In this document: in pieces, positions 1 through 10,774 of the stretch
Position numbering within the stretch: position 1 is the first letter of the stretch
Layout of the letters: each line of letters opens with the position of its first letter
Source of the DNA: Ampelomyces quisqualis
Lineage: Eukaryota > Ascomycota > Dothideomycetes > Pleosporales > Phaeosphaeriaceae
NCBI GenBank assembly: GCA_018398575.1
Contig: JAGTXZ010000008.1
Span: forward strand, 1,674,001 to 1,738,000
DNA length: 64,000 bases
Direction of reading: 5' to 3'
Made by a program: the position numbers and the translations under genes
Notes under the pieces: generated by a model
Seen by the model: the letters and a program-made list of their open reading frames with translations, nothing else
The model's database searches: none
Told to the model about the DNA's origin: nothing

Positions 1-1259
1 AATTCGTAATGGAGGTCCGGGCCAGTTCAGTGGAATGGACCGTGCGCATGGATGGAACTCTGATTGTGAGGAAAGAGCTGGTGGACGGCAAGCTAACAAG
101 CATGGTTGGAAGCGATTGCAAGCAACACTCCACCTCGGACCATGTTGTATATTCTTTATTAGGCGAATGCTTGGTCGGGGGCTGATGTTCAGGCCAAATC
201 GGGAGGAGATGCATCGAATGTAGAAGTGCTGACCGGATACAAATGAAAGAGAACAAGACGGGGACATTGCAGCCCACACCCAACCATCGCTCCCACCGCT
301 TCTCACGTTCTAGTCAAGCTAATGTAATTTCCATGCCCCTGTTCTCTATCAAGCTCCCCGACACAGCAAGAGCAAGAACCCCACCCCTTCCTCCCCACCA
401 GCGATCAACTATCTCGCTACAACGAACAACTCTTCCCTTCCTCAACATGAGCTCCTCGCCCCATTCCGACGCCTACAGCCGCACACAAGCCGCCCCCACC
501 CTCAAGACCGCTTACCCCCAACCCCAAACTCGAAACACGTCATGTGCGCCGTCGAACAGCTGCGCAACCAGCCAAAGCGCAGCCAGACACAGTCCGCACC
601 GACCAAGGCGCATGACAAACGGCGCAAACAAGGACCGCAAAGAGCTGCAACGTTGCAGGCAAGCAGAGCAAGAAGGAATGACGAACAGTGCGGAAACTCT
701 GCGTCGAGGTAGTGAGTGCGGAGCGCGGAGCGACAGAGGGAAGATGCGCGCGTCGGAGCCAGTCGAGACTGAGATGGCGCCACGGCTTGGCTCTGCCAAG
801 GGCGCGTCTCGATGGAAAAGTCATGGCGTCGGATTCTCGCCTCAGACTGCGGCATCTATGTTCCGTCTTCTTCTGTCGCGAGTCTTCTGCTAGCCAGGTC
901 CTCCTAGCTGCCAGGCCAGACGTCGCGCCACGCTACCCCGTCCGCTGCGGTGGAGACGGTTATGGCAGTGTATGAGAGGTTGGCGTGATGGGGATGGGGA
1001 TGACGGAGAGACGAGAATGAGAAAGTTGATGGATGGGTTTTTACGCCATGTTTTTGAGCGAGGCTGACGAGTTGCATGGTGTGTTTATCCATTCTGAGTT
1101 TGTCGGTACCGATGTGCGCGTATAGCAGAGCAACCACTCTTCTCACATGTGCTGTATTCATGTGCTACGTCTCGTAGGTATCCACAAACATACAACATCC
1201 TCGCGCTTCTCCTACCCTTCATTACACACCTACTGTGCTCCGTTTCCCACCTCAGCCAC
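1..1259. other. Stretch upstream of the ZIP gene, no supported gene
   Basis: This stretch has normal composition. It contains several overlapping open frames on both strands, the longest about 216 codons on the plus strand at 243-893, but they are Arg/Ser/Pro-rich, mutually overlapping and show no domain, signal peptide or convincing splice structure. The part next to 1260 is probably the 3' untranslated region of the zinc transporter. A short gene starting at 447 cannot be excluded. Confidence 0.5.
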
Positions 1260-3051
1260 CTAAGCCCAAGCCCCGACCAAACTCATCAAGAAGGCGCCAG
1301 CAAACACCAACAAGCACGCCGCAACTCTTTTCTTGCCCCTCAAGATCCGCCAGCTCTGATCGCTCAGAAAGTCTTCAGACATGAGTTCGACAAGCGAGGC
1401 AAAGACAAGGAAGCCCGCGGACACGGCATTCATGATGCCCACGACGAGAAGACCGATCTCCGAGTTTGGGCTGTACAGCGTGTGCGTTGCAATGCCAATC
1501 GCCATGCCTCCGGGCGTGGTGCATCCATACGCGACAGCCATGATCCAAGGCTGCAGAGCGCGGGGAGACCATTTGATATCGGCGATGCGCACGCCGAGCG
1601 CGAGGCCTTCGAAGGTTTGATGGAATACGATTGCGATGAGGAGGACGATGAAGTCGTTTCCCACGGCTACGGCGAGCGACATGCCGATGAAGATGCTGTG
1701 GAAGAGGATACCCATTTCTAGGAGGAAGCATTGCATGACAGCCTTACGGTGGAGTTGTTCCGAGGACAGGACGTGTTTGTGCTGGCTGTTCTCGATATCG
1801 TCCTCGATGGTGCTGTCTTCGGATTCGTGCTTGCTGTTGAGATGCGGTGTTTCAGTGGTGTCTGAATCGGCGGATTCGATGGCATCGAGGCGCTGGCCTT
1901 GTTCACGGTAGCGGGACAGGGTACGGCTGATGCTGGTGACTCTACCACGGATGGGTCCCATTTCGCGGACTTGCATGCTCCCCTCGGAGTAGGTCCTGCG
2001 CATGATGGGCTCTGGAGTTATCTGAGGTGCTGACGTTGCCTTCTCGCCCTCATGCTCTTCGTCATCCTGCTGTTTTACCGGACGTGAGACAGCAGCTACA
2101 CCCTCGTTTCCACCACAGACATGCTGTGCGGGCGAGAATACCATCTCGATGATTGTCACGAAGAAGATGCTAGCCAACATGATGGCGCCAGGCATCGCCT
2201 GGTAGTCGGTGGTCCAGAAGTCTGAAAGACATGGGTCGCTAAGTGACAAGAAAGCCGTGGGAAGCAAATGGACAAATGCAGTTGCGATCAAGACGCCTGT
2301 GCCAAAGTGTTTGGCCCCAAAGAGAAAGGTGGGAGGAATGCGAAGGCGTGGAAACTTGGTGACCAAGATTGGAAACGCACAGGCAGTCGAGGAGACAAAC
2401 AGGATGATGAAAAGCCCTCCAACGTGAAGACCAAGGTCATAGTCTGGTTGCGCAGAGCCAGTTCCGCAGGCAGCCCGCCTGGACAAGCGGTGGACGAGAG
2501 TAGGGCCTGCAGGATGTCAGCTTAGCCAAATGTACTTGATTCGAGGTTGCTCTTTTTTGCACCCCAAGATACATACGCATATTGACTTACTATTGGTGAC
2601 ACGGAAGCAGGGCATGTTTCCGCTGATGAAGGAAATCAGTACTGAAGTTGCCAAGACAGATATGAGCCATGTCGCCCAGCTCCGGATGAGTCCAGCTCGG
2701 TGCTCATTGCTCACGGGTGTGATTGTTCGGGTGCAAGGTCCTGTGCCCGCGTTAGCATTCGGTGCTCGGTCATTCTTTTCGGAACAGGGTTGAGTCACCT
2801 TTCTGGGACCCTTTGACACCCATCCCACCCACCAACGGCGCCTTCTCCATCTCTTTGATATTACTGTCTTCCAGCTCGAGATGCCGCAAACTTCGATTTC
2901 CGCTGCTAAGGCGATCTGCATCGCCCAGCTCCCTGGCGTTTGCAATCCCATTCAGATCTTCACATGTCGTCAGGTCTGCGGCGAACCTCGGAGGACTCTG
3001 GTTCCATCCCGGGTTCATCAAGACGTTGTCGTTCTTTGAGGGGCAGTTCAT
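1260..3051 (-). CDS. ZIP-family zinc transporter (ZRT-like), 3 exons
   Basis: Membrane transporter of the ZIP family, which moves Zn2+ (sometimes Fe2+) into the cytosol, probably at the plasma membrane. Exons I infer are 3051-2799, 2740-2591 and 2506-1260. The introns are 58 nt (donor GTGACT, branch GCTAAC) and 84 nt (donor GTAAGT, branch CTGAC), and the joined frame is 549 aa. Eight ZIP helices lie at roughly 161-183, 199-221, 238-259, 390-415, 419-441, 452-474, 483-507 and 527-549. The metal-site motifs are HSIFIG near 404 (helix 4) and HQTFEG near 430 (helix 5). The loop at 260-391 is acidic with a short QHKH patch. Unusual is a ~140-aa N-terminal extension with an extra hydrophobic segment at about 105-123. 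The start is the first ATG of the only frame that splices cleanly. The family call is secure; exon 1 is slightly less so. Confidence 0.9.
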
Positions 3052-3612
3052 GACGGCTGTCGATGTTTGTATGGCTCCAGAAACGTGGAAAGGATATGCG
3101 GAAGGGTGCTGGCTATATGCTGTGGAGATGACGTGGAGAAGTCAGAAGTCGGAAGATACCGTGGAGAGAGAAAGAACCATGGGTCCGGCTATGAAGATGC
3201 CGTGGCTGAATGCGTGCAGCCGAGCCGCTAGCGCGACACCAGCCGTATGGGGGCACGAGAACACGACATGCAAGTTGACGGACTATCGTATCACACGTGG
3301 TTGGGTCTTGCGCGGATGCAAAGCATGCGGTTCTGTTGCTGTTGCAACAAGTTATGTATGAGGCCAGTTCTGCGTGATGCTGAGCCAAGTTCATACTTGG
3401 GCTCAGCTCCTATTTCGCATGTCATTGTATCATCGATCCGACGGTGATAGTATGCCATCTCCACAACGTACTGTGCTGGTCATGATCGAACGGTGTTTGT
3501 GTCCACAAGTGTCTGAATTCCAATAGCATTGCGTCTGGTGCGTGTTGAAACGCGTAGAGCAGTGCACAATCGCTTCATGCACCCGTTTGCAGGATGGGTA
3601 TCGTCCAGCTTC
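3052..3612. other. Intergenic, zinc transporter promoter side
   Basis: These 561 bases lie between the start of the zinc transporter and the stop codon of the folylpolyglutamate synthase, both on the minus strand. They must hold the transporter promoter and the synthase 3' end. I see no RNA gene, no repeat and no coding frame with support. Confidence 0.6.
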
Positions 3613-5333
3613 TCATTTCCTCTCTCCAGTTTCCAGGACTTCGAGCGCGCCGCCAACCAGGTGCAGACTCCCTGTGACGAGCACCATCACCTCCGCGTCC
3701 GCGCCCGCAGCTTGCGCCCATGCATGCGCTACGGATCTTGCCGCTCCGACTGCTTCCTCAATAGTCCTCACTACGTGCACCTCGGCTGAGTTGTCCATGT
3801 CTGACCAGGTGTGGGCAAGCGCTTTCTGCACAGCAAGCGTGTCAACGTCCTGCTGATTGGTGTTGATCGACACTAGGTCAGGCTTGTAACCCTCGCTGAA
3901 AGTCTGGTTGGTGGTGAAGATAACATGCGTGAAAGGCGAGGTGGAGCCAGATGTGATGCCAGTCTGCAGCGCGGCATAGAGCGCCTTGGCAAGTGCGTTG
4001 GCGTCCCTGGTCTGCTGGTTGAAGATGAGGATGCGGGGAACGTTGGATGGTGAGGGAGGGGTAGCGGTCGCGGACGCCATCTGGTCCGCAAACCATCGTC
4101 CAGTAACCTCTATGCTCTCCAGTGTATGGCCCCCGTCAATATGCCACGCTACCTTCTTCTCGCGCCGGATCTCACACCTTCCTGCCCAGCGCACCTGCTC
4201 TAGACCACGAATGAACTCTGGTGGCAGATCAATGTGCGCAGATGCTGTGGGGTCAGGCACCGAGGTATGGCCGAGTCTTCTGAGATGAGCCGCTGCCGCA
4301 GCAATGGCAACGGATGCATTGACTTTCTGGAACTCTGCAGAGAGTCCCAGCTTGATCTTGTCATTGGCGAGCAAAGGGTGCACGTCGATGGTGTGGAGCT
4401 GAACACCCCTCTCAGCTGCTCGTTCCCGCAGCACAACCAGTGCCTCCTCCTTCTGAGGCGCAGTGAATGCAATGCTGCCTGTCTTGAAGATGCCCGCTTT
4501 GTGCCATGCTATCTCAGCGAGTGTAGTTCCGAGCATTGCGGTATGGTCAATGCCCAAGCTGGTCACGGCTGTGACGGTAGGGTTTGTGAGGATGTTGGTG
4601 CTGTCGAACTCGCCACCAATGCCACACTCAATCACGGCAGAGTCTACCCCCTCGCTCAAGTACGCGTGCAGGGCCATGAGCGTCAAGTATCGAAAGTACA
4701 CGGGCTTCGCTGAAGCCTCTTGTGGCGCGTTCGCCGTCTTGGCGGCGGCTTCTAGCTTGTCCCACACGTCGAAGAAGTACTTCGCAAACAGGGGCTCTGA
4801 TATGGGCTCATTGCTGATCTGTATGCGCTCGCGAACAAACCGTAGATGGGGGGAGGTGTACAGGCCAATCTTGGAGGGCTGCGTGCGTGAGCCGGCGGTC
4901 GGCGTGTACTGGGCGAGGATGGAGGAAATGAAGGCGCTTGTCGAGCCTTTTCCTTTGGTGCCAGCGACATGTATGGGGTTCAGCTGGTCGAACGCCGAGG
5001 GCTACGGCCTCTGTCAGCTGCACGGCCATCTCAAGAGCGCTGGGAGGCGCACACCTCGTACCCAATCTTGCGGCACCACTCGATCATCTCCGGCACCGCC
5101 TGCTTGTTCATGCCACGACCCGACTTGCGGATCGCGTCGACGATGGAGAAGTTGGACTGCAGCGTGTTCAGCGCGGCGACGGCAGCCTGGGAGCGTCAGT
5201 CGACTTGTGCAGCCACGCACGCCACGCGCCAACCTACCGCATAGTCGCGATGCTCCATCTTGGAGGCACTGTGGCACCGGCGAGCAGGCGGAGGCGTGCG
5301 CAAAGAGCACCAGCTTCGGCGGGCTAGGAGCAT
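3613..5333 (-). CDS. MET7: Folylpolyglutamate synthase (FPGS), 3 exons
   Basis: ATP-dependent ligase that adds gamma-linked glutamates to tetrahydrofolates, retaining folates in cytosol and mitochondria and supporting methionine synthesis. Exons are 5333-5238, 5186-5055 and 5001-3613; introns are 51 nt (GTAGGT donor, CTGAC branch) and 53 nt (GTGTGC donor, CTGAC branch). The joined frame is 538 aa, normal for fungal FPGS. It shows the P-loop GTKGKGS at 90-96, the SPHLRFVRERIQI segment just after, LGIDHTAMLG at 225-234 with the KAGI lysine at 244, WAGRCE at 348-353 and DGGHT at 365-369, which opens the C-terminal domain. The end, VTGSLHLVGG, is typical. An in-frame second ATG at 5258 would give 513 aa. 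The 25 residues before it are Arg-rich and nearly free of acids, like a mitochondrial leader. Dihydrofolate synthase is the main alternative but is usually shorter. Confidence 0.93.
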
Positions 5334-6090
5334 TGGGGCATCTTGTCCGTCTGCAGCCGGATGTGTTTTGTGTTGACTTTTTGTTCCCCACCCGTCCCGT
5401 CTTCAGCATCCGGATCTTGTACGACGCCATCGAGCCGACAACTCGGCTACGGAATCACTGGCAGCTGTGCTACTCCGTGCATTCTCGCCTGATCAGCATG
5501 CGACTGCAAGTACAACATGTACTTACATCTTACACAGGTAGGCTTGGAACGCGACCAGAGGAGTTGCACCATGAGCCAGTCAGCCCCACTGTTTCATACC
5601 GCGCATCAGGTCCATGTTGCATGTATCGGACCGCAACTGTGCCCATATACTCCCGTCCCATCGCTTTCGTTCGACCTGGCCTTTTCTTCGATTCGCAATT
5701 TTTCACCAATCCAGGTCCATGGCCTGGTGCCTCTGATAGCTTTGTGGCGCACTCTGCTACAATGGAGCCCGCCGACACCAATCTACAGTTCACAACAAAT
5801 GTTCCTTCATCACGACAAACGGCGCAAAGCAGGTCTTTGTTATTGTGGAACTGTCCAATAGTCTTTTCTGTGTAGGTGCCATGATCGCCAGGTCGCTCGT
5901 GCAAGCCCTTGTCTTTGGCGTTCATGAGCTAATATTAATAACACAGGGATACTGCACGGTCATAATATCCCGCCTTTGTGTTCACCCGACAATAAGATCA
6001 TCCAACGACTTGTCGACACCAGTTTCCAGAGCCAAAATCACTACAAACTACTTCTACTTAATTCTTAATCCATCAATCTCGAATCCAGCC
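5334..6090. promoter_or_regulatory. Divergent intergenic region between FPGS and secreted protein
   Basis: 757 bases separate the FPGS start (minus) from the secreted-protein start (plus), so both promoters must lie here. Long frames cross it on both strands but none carries a domain or a spliceable partner. The last ~90 bases before 6091 are C/T/A-rich, as expected of a fungal 5' leader. Confidence 0.45.
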
Positions 6091-6516
6091 ATGATTCCCC
6101 TTCTCCCAGTCATCCTGCTTGCGCTTGCGTCTTCGGTCACCGCGCGACTCAATCTTCAACGCCGCGGCCTCCCAGGCGCAGTCTACACATGCGACATGCA
6201 AGACTTCCGAGGCAACTGTCAATGGAACCCGCCGAGCGATCGCTGCGTTATCCAAGGCCCAGAGGGCAGCGGCATCGTCTCCATGGGCCCCGACCCAGAC
6301 GGCTCTTGCACCCTGTACGAAAAGTTCGACTGCACAGGCAAGGAGATTCGCATCCTAAAATTTCCGGGCGTTGCTGGTGGTCTCCAGACTTTTGCTTCCT
6401 TCAAGTGCACCGCAAATCCCCAACTCAGAGCCGTCGGGACGGCAGACGGGGCTGTCAAGGCGCTGGATCCCTTGGCTGATCCCAGACTCGCTGGTGGCGT
6501 CGGCAGTGCGGAGTGA
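6091..6516 (+). CDS. Small secreted cysteine-containing protein
   Basis: Intronless frame of 141 aa. Residues 1-18 form a clear signal peptide (hydrophobic core LLPVILLALASS, cleavage likely after SVTA). A dibasic RR at 24-25, followed by GLPGAVY, may be a Kex2-type propeptide site. The mature part has six cysteines at 34, 43, 52, 73, 81 and 106, enough for three disulfides, and an Ala/Gly/Leu-rich tail without cysteine. The spacing of Tyr/Cys/Gly and the repeated short strands recall small beta/gamma-crystallin-like fungal secreted proteins, but this is a weak impression. The frame is open further upstream, but only the ATG at 6091 gives a signal peptide. An extracellular or host-interaction role is plausible from size and secretion alone; no specific function can be assigned. 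Confidence 0.8.
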   Translation: MIPLLPVILLALASSVTARLNLQRRGLPGAVYTCDMQDFRGNCQWNPPSDRCVIQGPEGSGIVSMGPDPDGSCTLYEKFDCTGKEIRILKFPGVAGGLQTFASFKCTANPQLRAVGTADGAVKALDPLADPRLAGGVGSAE

Positions 6517-8640
6517 AAGGGCCATGAGGACGACATCCAGGAGATGGAGGCAGACGGCTTCAGTGGGGGACTCATCGGACGCAAAAAGGGTGTTTACTAG
6601 TAGTGCACTGCTTTGCTTGACTTCTCTTCTTGAATGGCTGTGTGCGATTCGCGTTGTAATAGCTTATGTCGCTTGATATCAAACCCTTGAGCTTCAGCGC
6701 ATGTGGGGTGTACAGTTGGCTTCTCCAGCTTGCGCATTTTACGCCCGCCCCAGGGCAACATCTTAGCGAAATTGCCTTCAGAGTTGAACTTAGTCTTCTT
6801 AAATATCCTGTTCATATGTAAGCTTGAATACATGCTTTCAGAGGAAGATGCTGTAATACATCGAGCTTTCTTGCGCAACTGTGTAGCAGCGCAGACTGTC
6901 AAATGTAGAGTTGGCGTGCTTGTTGACGTCAAGGAACATGTTACAGTTTCCTCGTTACTTCGTCAATTCATGCTGGGGTGGAGACATAGTCCTTCTCCCA
7001 GTCGAATGTCCTCTTGAAGTTTACCTCCACAAAGGCATGCGCAATAGCTATTGAACGGGCGCCTGGTATGCCTGGGATATCCTGGGGTCTAAAGCGGAAA
7101 CAAACCCGGATAGCCTCCGCCTGAGGCAATGTTTCTTCGGCATCAGCTTCCATCGAAGATAAGATGATAGAGGGCAGAGTTTGCACCTTGAAGTTTCCAG
7201 CATATGACTTGGCTTAGCTAACTATTGCTTAGTCAGTCGGCCCAGGTCAGTGGCTTCGACCGGTCAAATCGATCACACGCCCATCTGTGGAACTTACCAC
7301 TCTTTTATTAACGCTCTAATTTCACAATTTGCGACGACCAATTTGACAACTTTGAAGAATGTGCCTGTAATCGAGCGGTTGATATAATTTGGTGGGAAGA
7401 TGCTGAAAAACGTGATCAGCGGGGAAGAGCCCAATAAGCAGGCGAGCCGCGAGACGCAGCCAGGCAAATGCGATGTACTTATGTGCTGGAGCGTCACACG
7501 CATCGTCGGAACAGCGGTAGCATCCAGCTAGAAGCAGTGTGTTTACTTCATACGAGCTATACAATAAGTGATGCTGATCATGCTCAGGTTGTATTGCGAC
7601 CCACGGGCTCTCTTCGCGTCGTCCTCCATCTACGCTTCACTTACTCGCGCCACGACTCGGGCGCAATACTGCTTCGATAAGACAGGTGACTGCGGGCATG
7701 CAGAAGGCTATAACTGCTATAAACTCTGATAAGGGGCAGTGGAAAGGTGAGCTCCGGACGGCCAGAGTAGGATAAAGATCTGAATTCATCTTGTACTATA
7801 CTCTTTTGCTGCAAGTTCGTCGTGAAATTATGCATGACTATAAGCGAATCTGATACTATTTAGACACACTTCCGCATACGGAGGTAAAGTCTTTAGATAA
7901 TGGAGACCAACACTAGCCATATAGACTTCTCCTACATATAAACCCCAACCTGGCGCCACAGCGACGGCTTGCTGCGCCAGTTTATGCTAGAGAGTAGGCG
8001 GCCAGCACAACGAGATAGACAGTAAACAGCACAGCGATTTTTATCTGTTTCACTTCAGAAAGATGCACTGTAATGTGTGTCTATGGACCAGCTCAATCGG
8101 AGTGCTTGCAAACTCCTTATATGTTTACTTGCATACAAAGGAATGCGTTTGTATGCCTTGGCTCGGTTTAGGGAAGCGAATTTGCACCAAAGAGATGCGT
8201 TTCGACCGTGCAGAAGGTTGTGAGATTTCGACCAGCATATGAGCCTTCCTTATTTTTGTCAATCACGTCTGTACTCGTAAGATTTCTCGTGATCAGCATG
8301 GGTATGTAGAATCATTCATGGGTACTTATGATGATTGCGAGTGTAGTTCGTATATGCGCGCTCGTGGAGCGAATCAATGTCGCATGAAGCTATTCGCTTA
8401 GCAGGCCTTCTGTAGAGCACTTGTGTAACATGTGGCGTTCTGGGTACGGAAAGCACCGGTTGGGTAAAATGTTTATTGATTCGTGACAAAAGCGGCATGC
8501 TCTCACTCGCCAGGATTTAAGCTATACTGATTACAGAGATGATCGGTTTCCGGTGTGATGAAAGTCCTGAGGGTAGTTTGAAGCAGTGTTCAAGGGAGAC
8601 TGTAATGTAGAGAACGATGACAGGGATAGTAGGGCTTGGC
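6517..8640. other. 2.1-kb stretch without a confident gene
   Basis: Composition is intermediate to normal. The only coding-like material is the possible degenerate frame on the minus strand at 6968-7564, listed separately. Elsewhere there are only short frames on both strands with no domain, and no tRNA-like or repeat structure that I recognise. The part just right of 6516 is likely the secreted gene's 3' end. The part just left of 8641 is the 3' side of the minus-strand gene. Confidence 0.5.
6968..7564 (-). pseudogene. Possible degenerate gene fragment
   Basis: A minus-strand frame ending at 6968 has protein-like composition over its ~70 codons, with segments such as IRVCFRFRPQD and VNFKRTFDWEKDY. 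Upstream on the same strand a strong GTAAGT donor stands at 7297-7292, followed by a CTGAC/CTAAG branch-like stretch and AG acceptors near 7217-7203. That would join the frame to an upstream open frame around 7300-7500. A second frame there (7322-7564) also looks protein-like, so a single intact gene cannot be assembled without a shift. It may be a decayed gene or a real gene with an unrecognised exon pattern. No family is recognised. Confidence 0.25.
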
Positions 8641-10246
8641 TCAAAGAGCGAAAGAGAGGAGTGGAGCCGGGAGCGTGTCAATGTCCATGGCGTCTGAAAG
8701 TGTTGCTACACGACGAGTCTGCATATTGTTAGCGTGTACTCAAATTTGATCATCGTTTGCATACTTACTCTCAGAGGTGCAAAGTTCCGGCCTTCAACAG
8801 CCACACGCTTGTTTGGTGCATCTATCACTTCGCTTCGCTTGCGCTTCTCGCATACTGCCACAGACCTTGACTTGCGAAACCGCAGTTCGCCATTCTTGTC
8901 TTTCCTCATCCGAGGAACAGGCGCCGGGTTCGCTCCTTTGCTGAAGACATTTTTGCCTTTCTTGGAAGTCTGCTTCTTCTCCACACGTTTGGCAGTTTCT
9001 TCCGCCTGACCCGGAACCTCTTCCTCGATGATGTTAGTCCTTGTGGCATTCTCAAAGCCGGGATGCGTGAGTTGCGGAGCGCGTGAGATGCCCATGTCTT
9101 TACGCGGTGGCTTCGGTTTCACGAATGCGCTCGACTTTGGTCGGGTTAAGACATTTGGTTTTGCAGGGGCTAGCATCGGTGCCAGTTTGTTGACGATGGC
9201 AGCTTCGAGTTTCGCGTCGCCAAACAAGTCGTCGTCCGCAATGACTTTCGAAGCGGTGTCATCTAGCGGAGCGACATTGAGCCCGTCAACGCTGTCGCGT
9301 TCGAACTTGGTCTTGACAGCAACACCCCAAGACGCAAGCGCAACAATAGCCTTCATATGTCAGTAGTGTCCTAAGAAGAGGGAACAGAAAACGGTACCTC
9401 TGCATCGATGCCCTCGATCTGGGAGACCCTGAAGCCAGCACCAAACAGCCTCAGCTTCGCAGTGTCGTCTTTCAGTGCGTCCAATTGAGTTTTCAAGACG
9501 CCCAGAACTTCTTGAAGTGGACCGAGGACTTCCGGGGCAGTAGTTGCGTCACATGCGTCAACTGTACGATTGTAGGCTGTTCTGAGGGATGCACAACGCT
9601 GTTTGAGCGTGGAAGCAGCATCGTTCTTCAATCGCTCAAGAGAGAGACGCTTCTCAAAGTCTGGCGTGCCTAGGTGACGATCCTGAGAAGTCGTGTCTTG
9701 TGTAACGCGAGCGGTCTTCTCTGGAACAGAAGGTGCGGGTCGCGACTTAGAATTCGTGGCCGGGGTGTTCAACTCGTGATCTGCGGCCTGGAGACGACGA
9801 ACCGAGACCTCATGCGACTTCTGCGCCTTTGAATCCTGTTTCTCTGGCTCGAGAGTGAGGTCGTGTTCGGTGGGGAAGATGTCGAAGTCGTCACGTCCTT
9901 CTTTGGTCGGCGTCGCTATTGCGGCAGCCGCGACTTCAGGGGAGGCGCTCACGGGATCGCTTGAGGCAGCTGCGGAGGCGACTTGACTGTCATTGCTTTT
10001 GTGAGCTTTAACGCTTATTTTGTTGTCATGAACTGTAGACTCTGCAGGAACGCCGGCGGCTTTCGATGTCGTAGGCGACTGGGTGGGTGTGGTGGGGACC
10101 TTGGATGCGGGATGAAGGAGGGCAGCGATGTTCTTGATGTGCGAACCGGGAACGACCTTGGTCTTCTTGATACCCGAGGTGTGTGTGGAAGAGGCAGTGG
10201 ACGTGGTCTTGGGGACGTTGGCGCTAGACTTGGTGTGCGAAGACAT
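8641..10246 (-). CDS. Hypothetical nuclear-type protein, paralogue of 14546-16300
   Basis: Exons are 10246-9398, 9350-8769 and 8718-8641; introns are 47 nt (GTACCG donor, CTGAC branch) and 50 nt (GTAAGT donor, GCTAAC branch, TGCAG acceptor). The joined frame is 502 aa and I do not recognise a domain. Residues 1-190 are Ser/Thr/Ala/Pro-rich and likely disordered. About 195-283 is a helical, Leu/Ala-rich segment that may form a coiled coil. Residues 284-450 are basic and low in complexity. Near 452-472 a KRKR cluster and a KRVAVEGRN motif resemble a bipartite nuclear signal. The last exon starts TRR and ends with an acidic MDIDT patch. The C-terminal motif and the last intron's position and phase match the plus-strand gene at 14546-16300, so the two are probably paralogues. 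Nuclear location is inference. Confidence 0.75.
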
Positions 10247-10774
10247 CTTGTAGAATGGGATTGGTGGGAGAAGAGTGGGTGTATATGGCTCAATGTTGAC
10301 TATGAAAGCGGCGTCGAAAAGATTTGAGCAGGATATTGATCGACGAAATTGAGTGGAAGGTTGTGGCTCTTGAGAATCGAGGCAAGGTCCAAATCGCTAG
10401 GTAAAAAGGCGAGATGCTGGTGGTGAATAGGAGATTTCACTTTCACCGCTTGATATTGTGAGAAGAGAGCAGTAGGCGCAACAATAGCGACCCACGCGAA
10501 AAGAGATCATGAGACAATAGAAAACAGAAGACGTGAAATAGTCAATACGACACAATAGTGGTATGGTGCGATCAATGCGTCCAGAACGCACGGAAATCTC
10601 TACACTATTATTGGTCACAGATGTCCTGCTAGATACCTCATGCGCATGCCATGGCAACATGTCGGCGATATTCTTCAAATGATATGATCGTTTACTCATC
10701 GCTCATACGAAGTACGCTGTGCCAATCCAGCTAGGCAGCACCAGCGTCTCCGGGAACCAAATACCCTTTCATCA
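10247..10774. other. Intergenic with a possible duplicated gene fragment
   Basis: 528 bases between the start of the minus-strand hypothetical gene and the stop of the FKBP gene. The only noteworthy content is the minus-strand frame ending at 10397, listed separately. The rest should hold the promoter of the 8641-10246 gene and the FKBP 3' end. Confidence 0.5.
10397..10699 (-). pseudogene. Frame resembling the N-terminal part of the neighbouring gene
   Basis: A 100-codon minus-strand frame begins with SYHLKNIADMLPWHA, which resembles SHIKNIAALLHPA near residue 34 of the protein encoded by 8641-10246. The resemblance covers about 15 residues, and the nucleotide match is patchy but visible. 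After that the frame has no recognisable composition. It could be a remnant of a tandem duplication, or chance. It lies ~150 bases upstream of the intact gene's start on the same strand. Confidence 0.25.

Noticed and set aside
243..893. Plus-strand 216-codon open frame near the left edge
   Set aside because: Arg/Ser/Pro-rich, overlapped by several frames on both strands, no domain, no splice partners. Probably an open frame in GC-rich DNA.
1149..1721. Plus-strand frame over the zinc transporter
   Set aside because: Antisense shadow of the ZIP exon 3, whose membrane helices and motifs are clear.
4463..5875. 470-codon plus-strand frame over FPGS and its promoter
   Set aside because: Runs antisense across two FPGS introns and conserved motifs; no protein family features of its own.
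5530..5925. 131-codon minus-strand frame in the FPGS/secreted-protein intergenic region
   Set aside because: No signal peptide, domain or convincing splice extension; lies in a shared promoter region.
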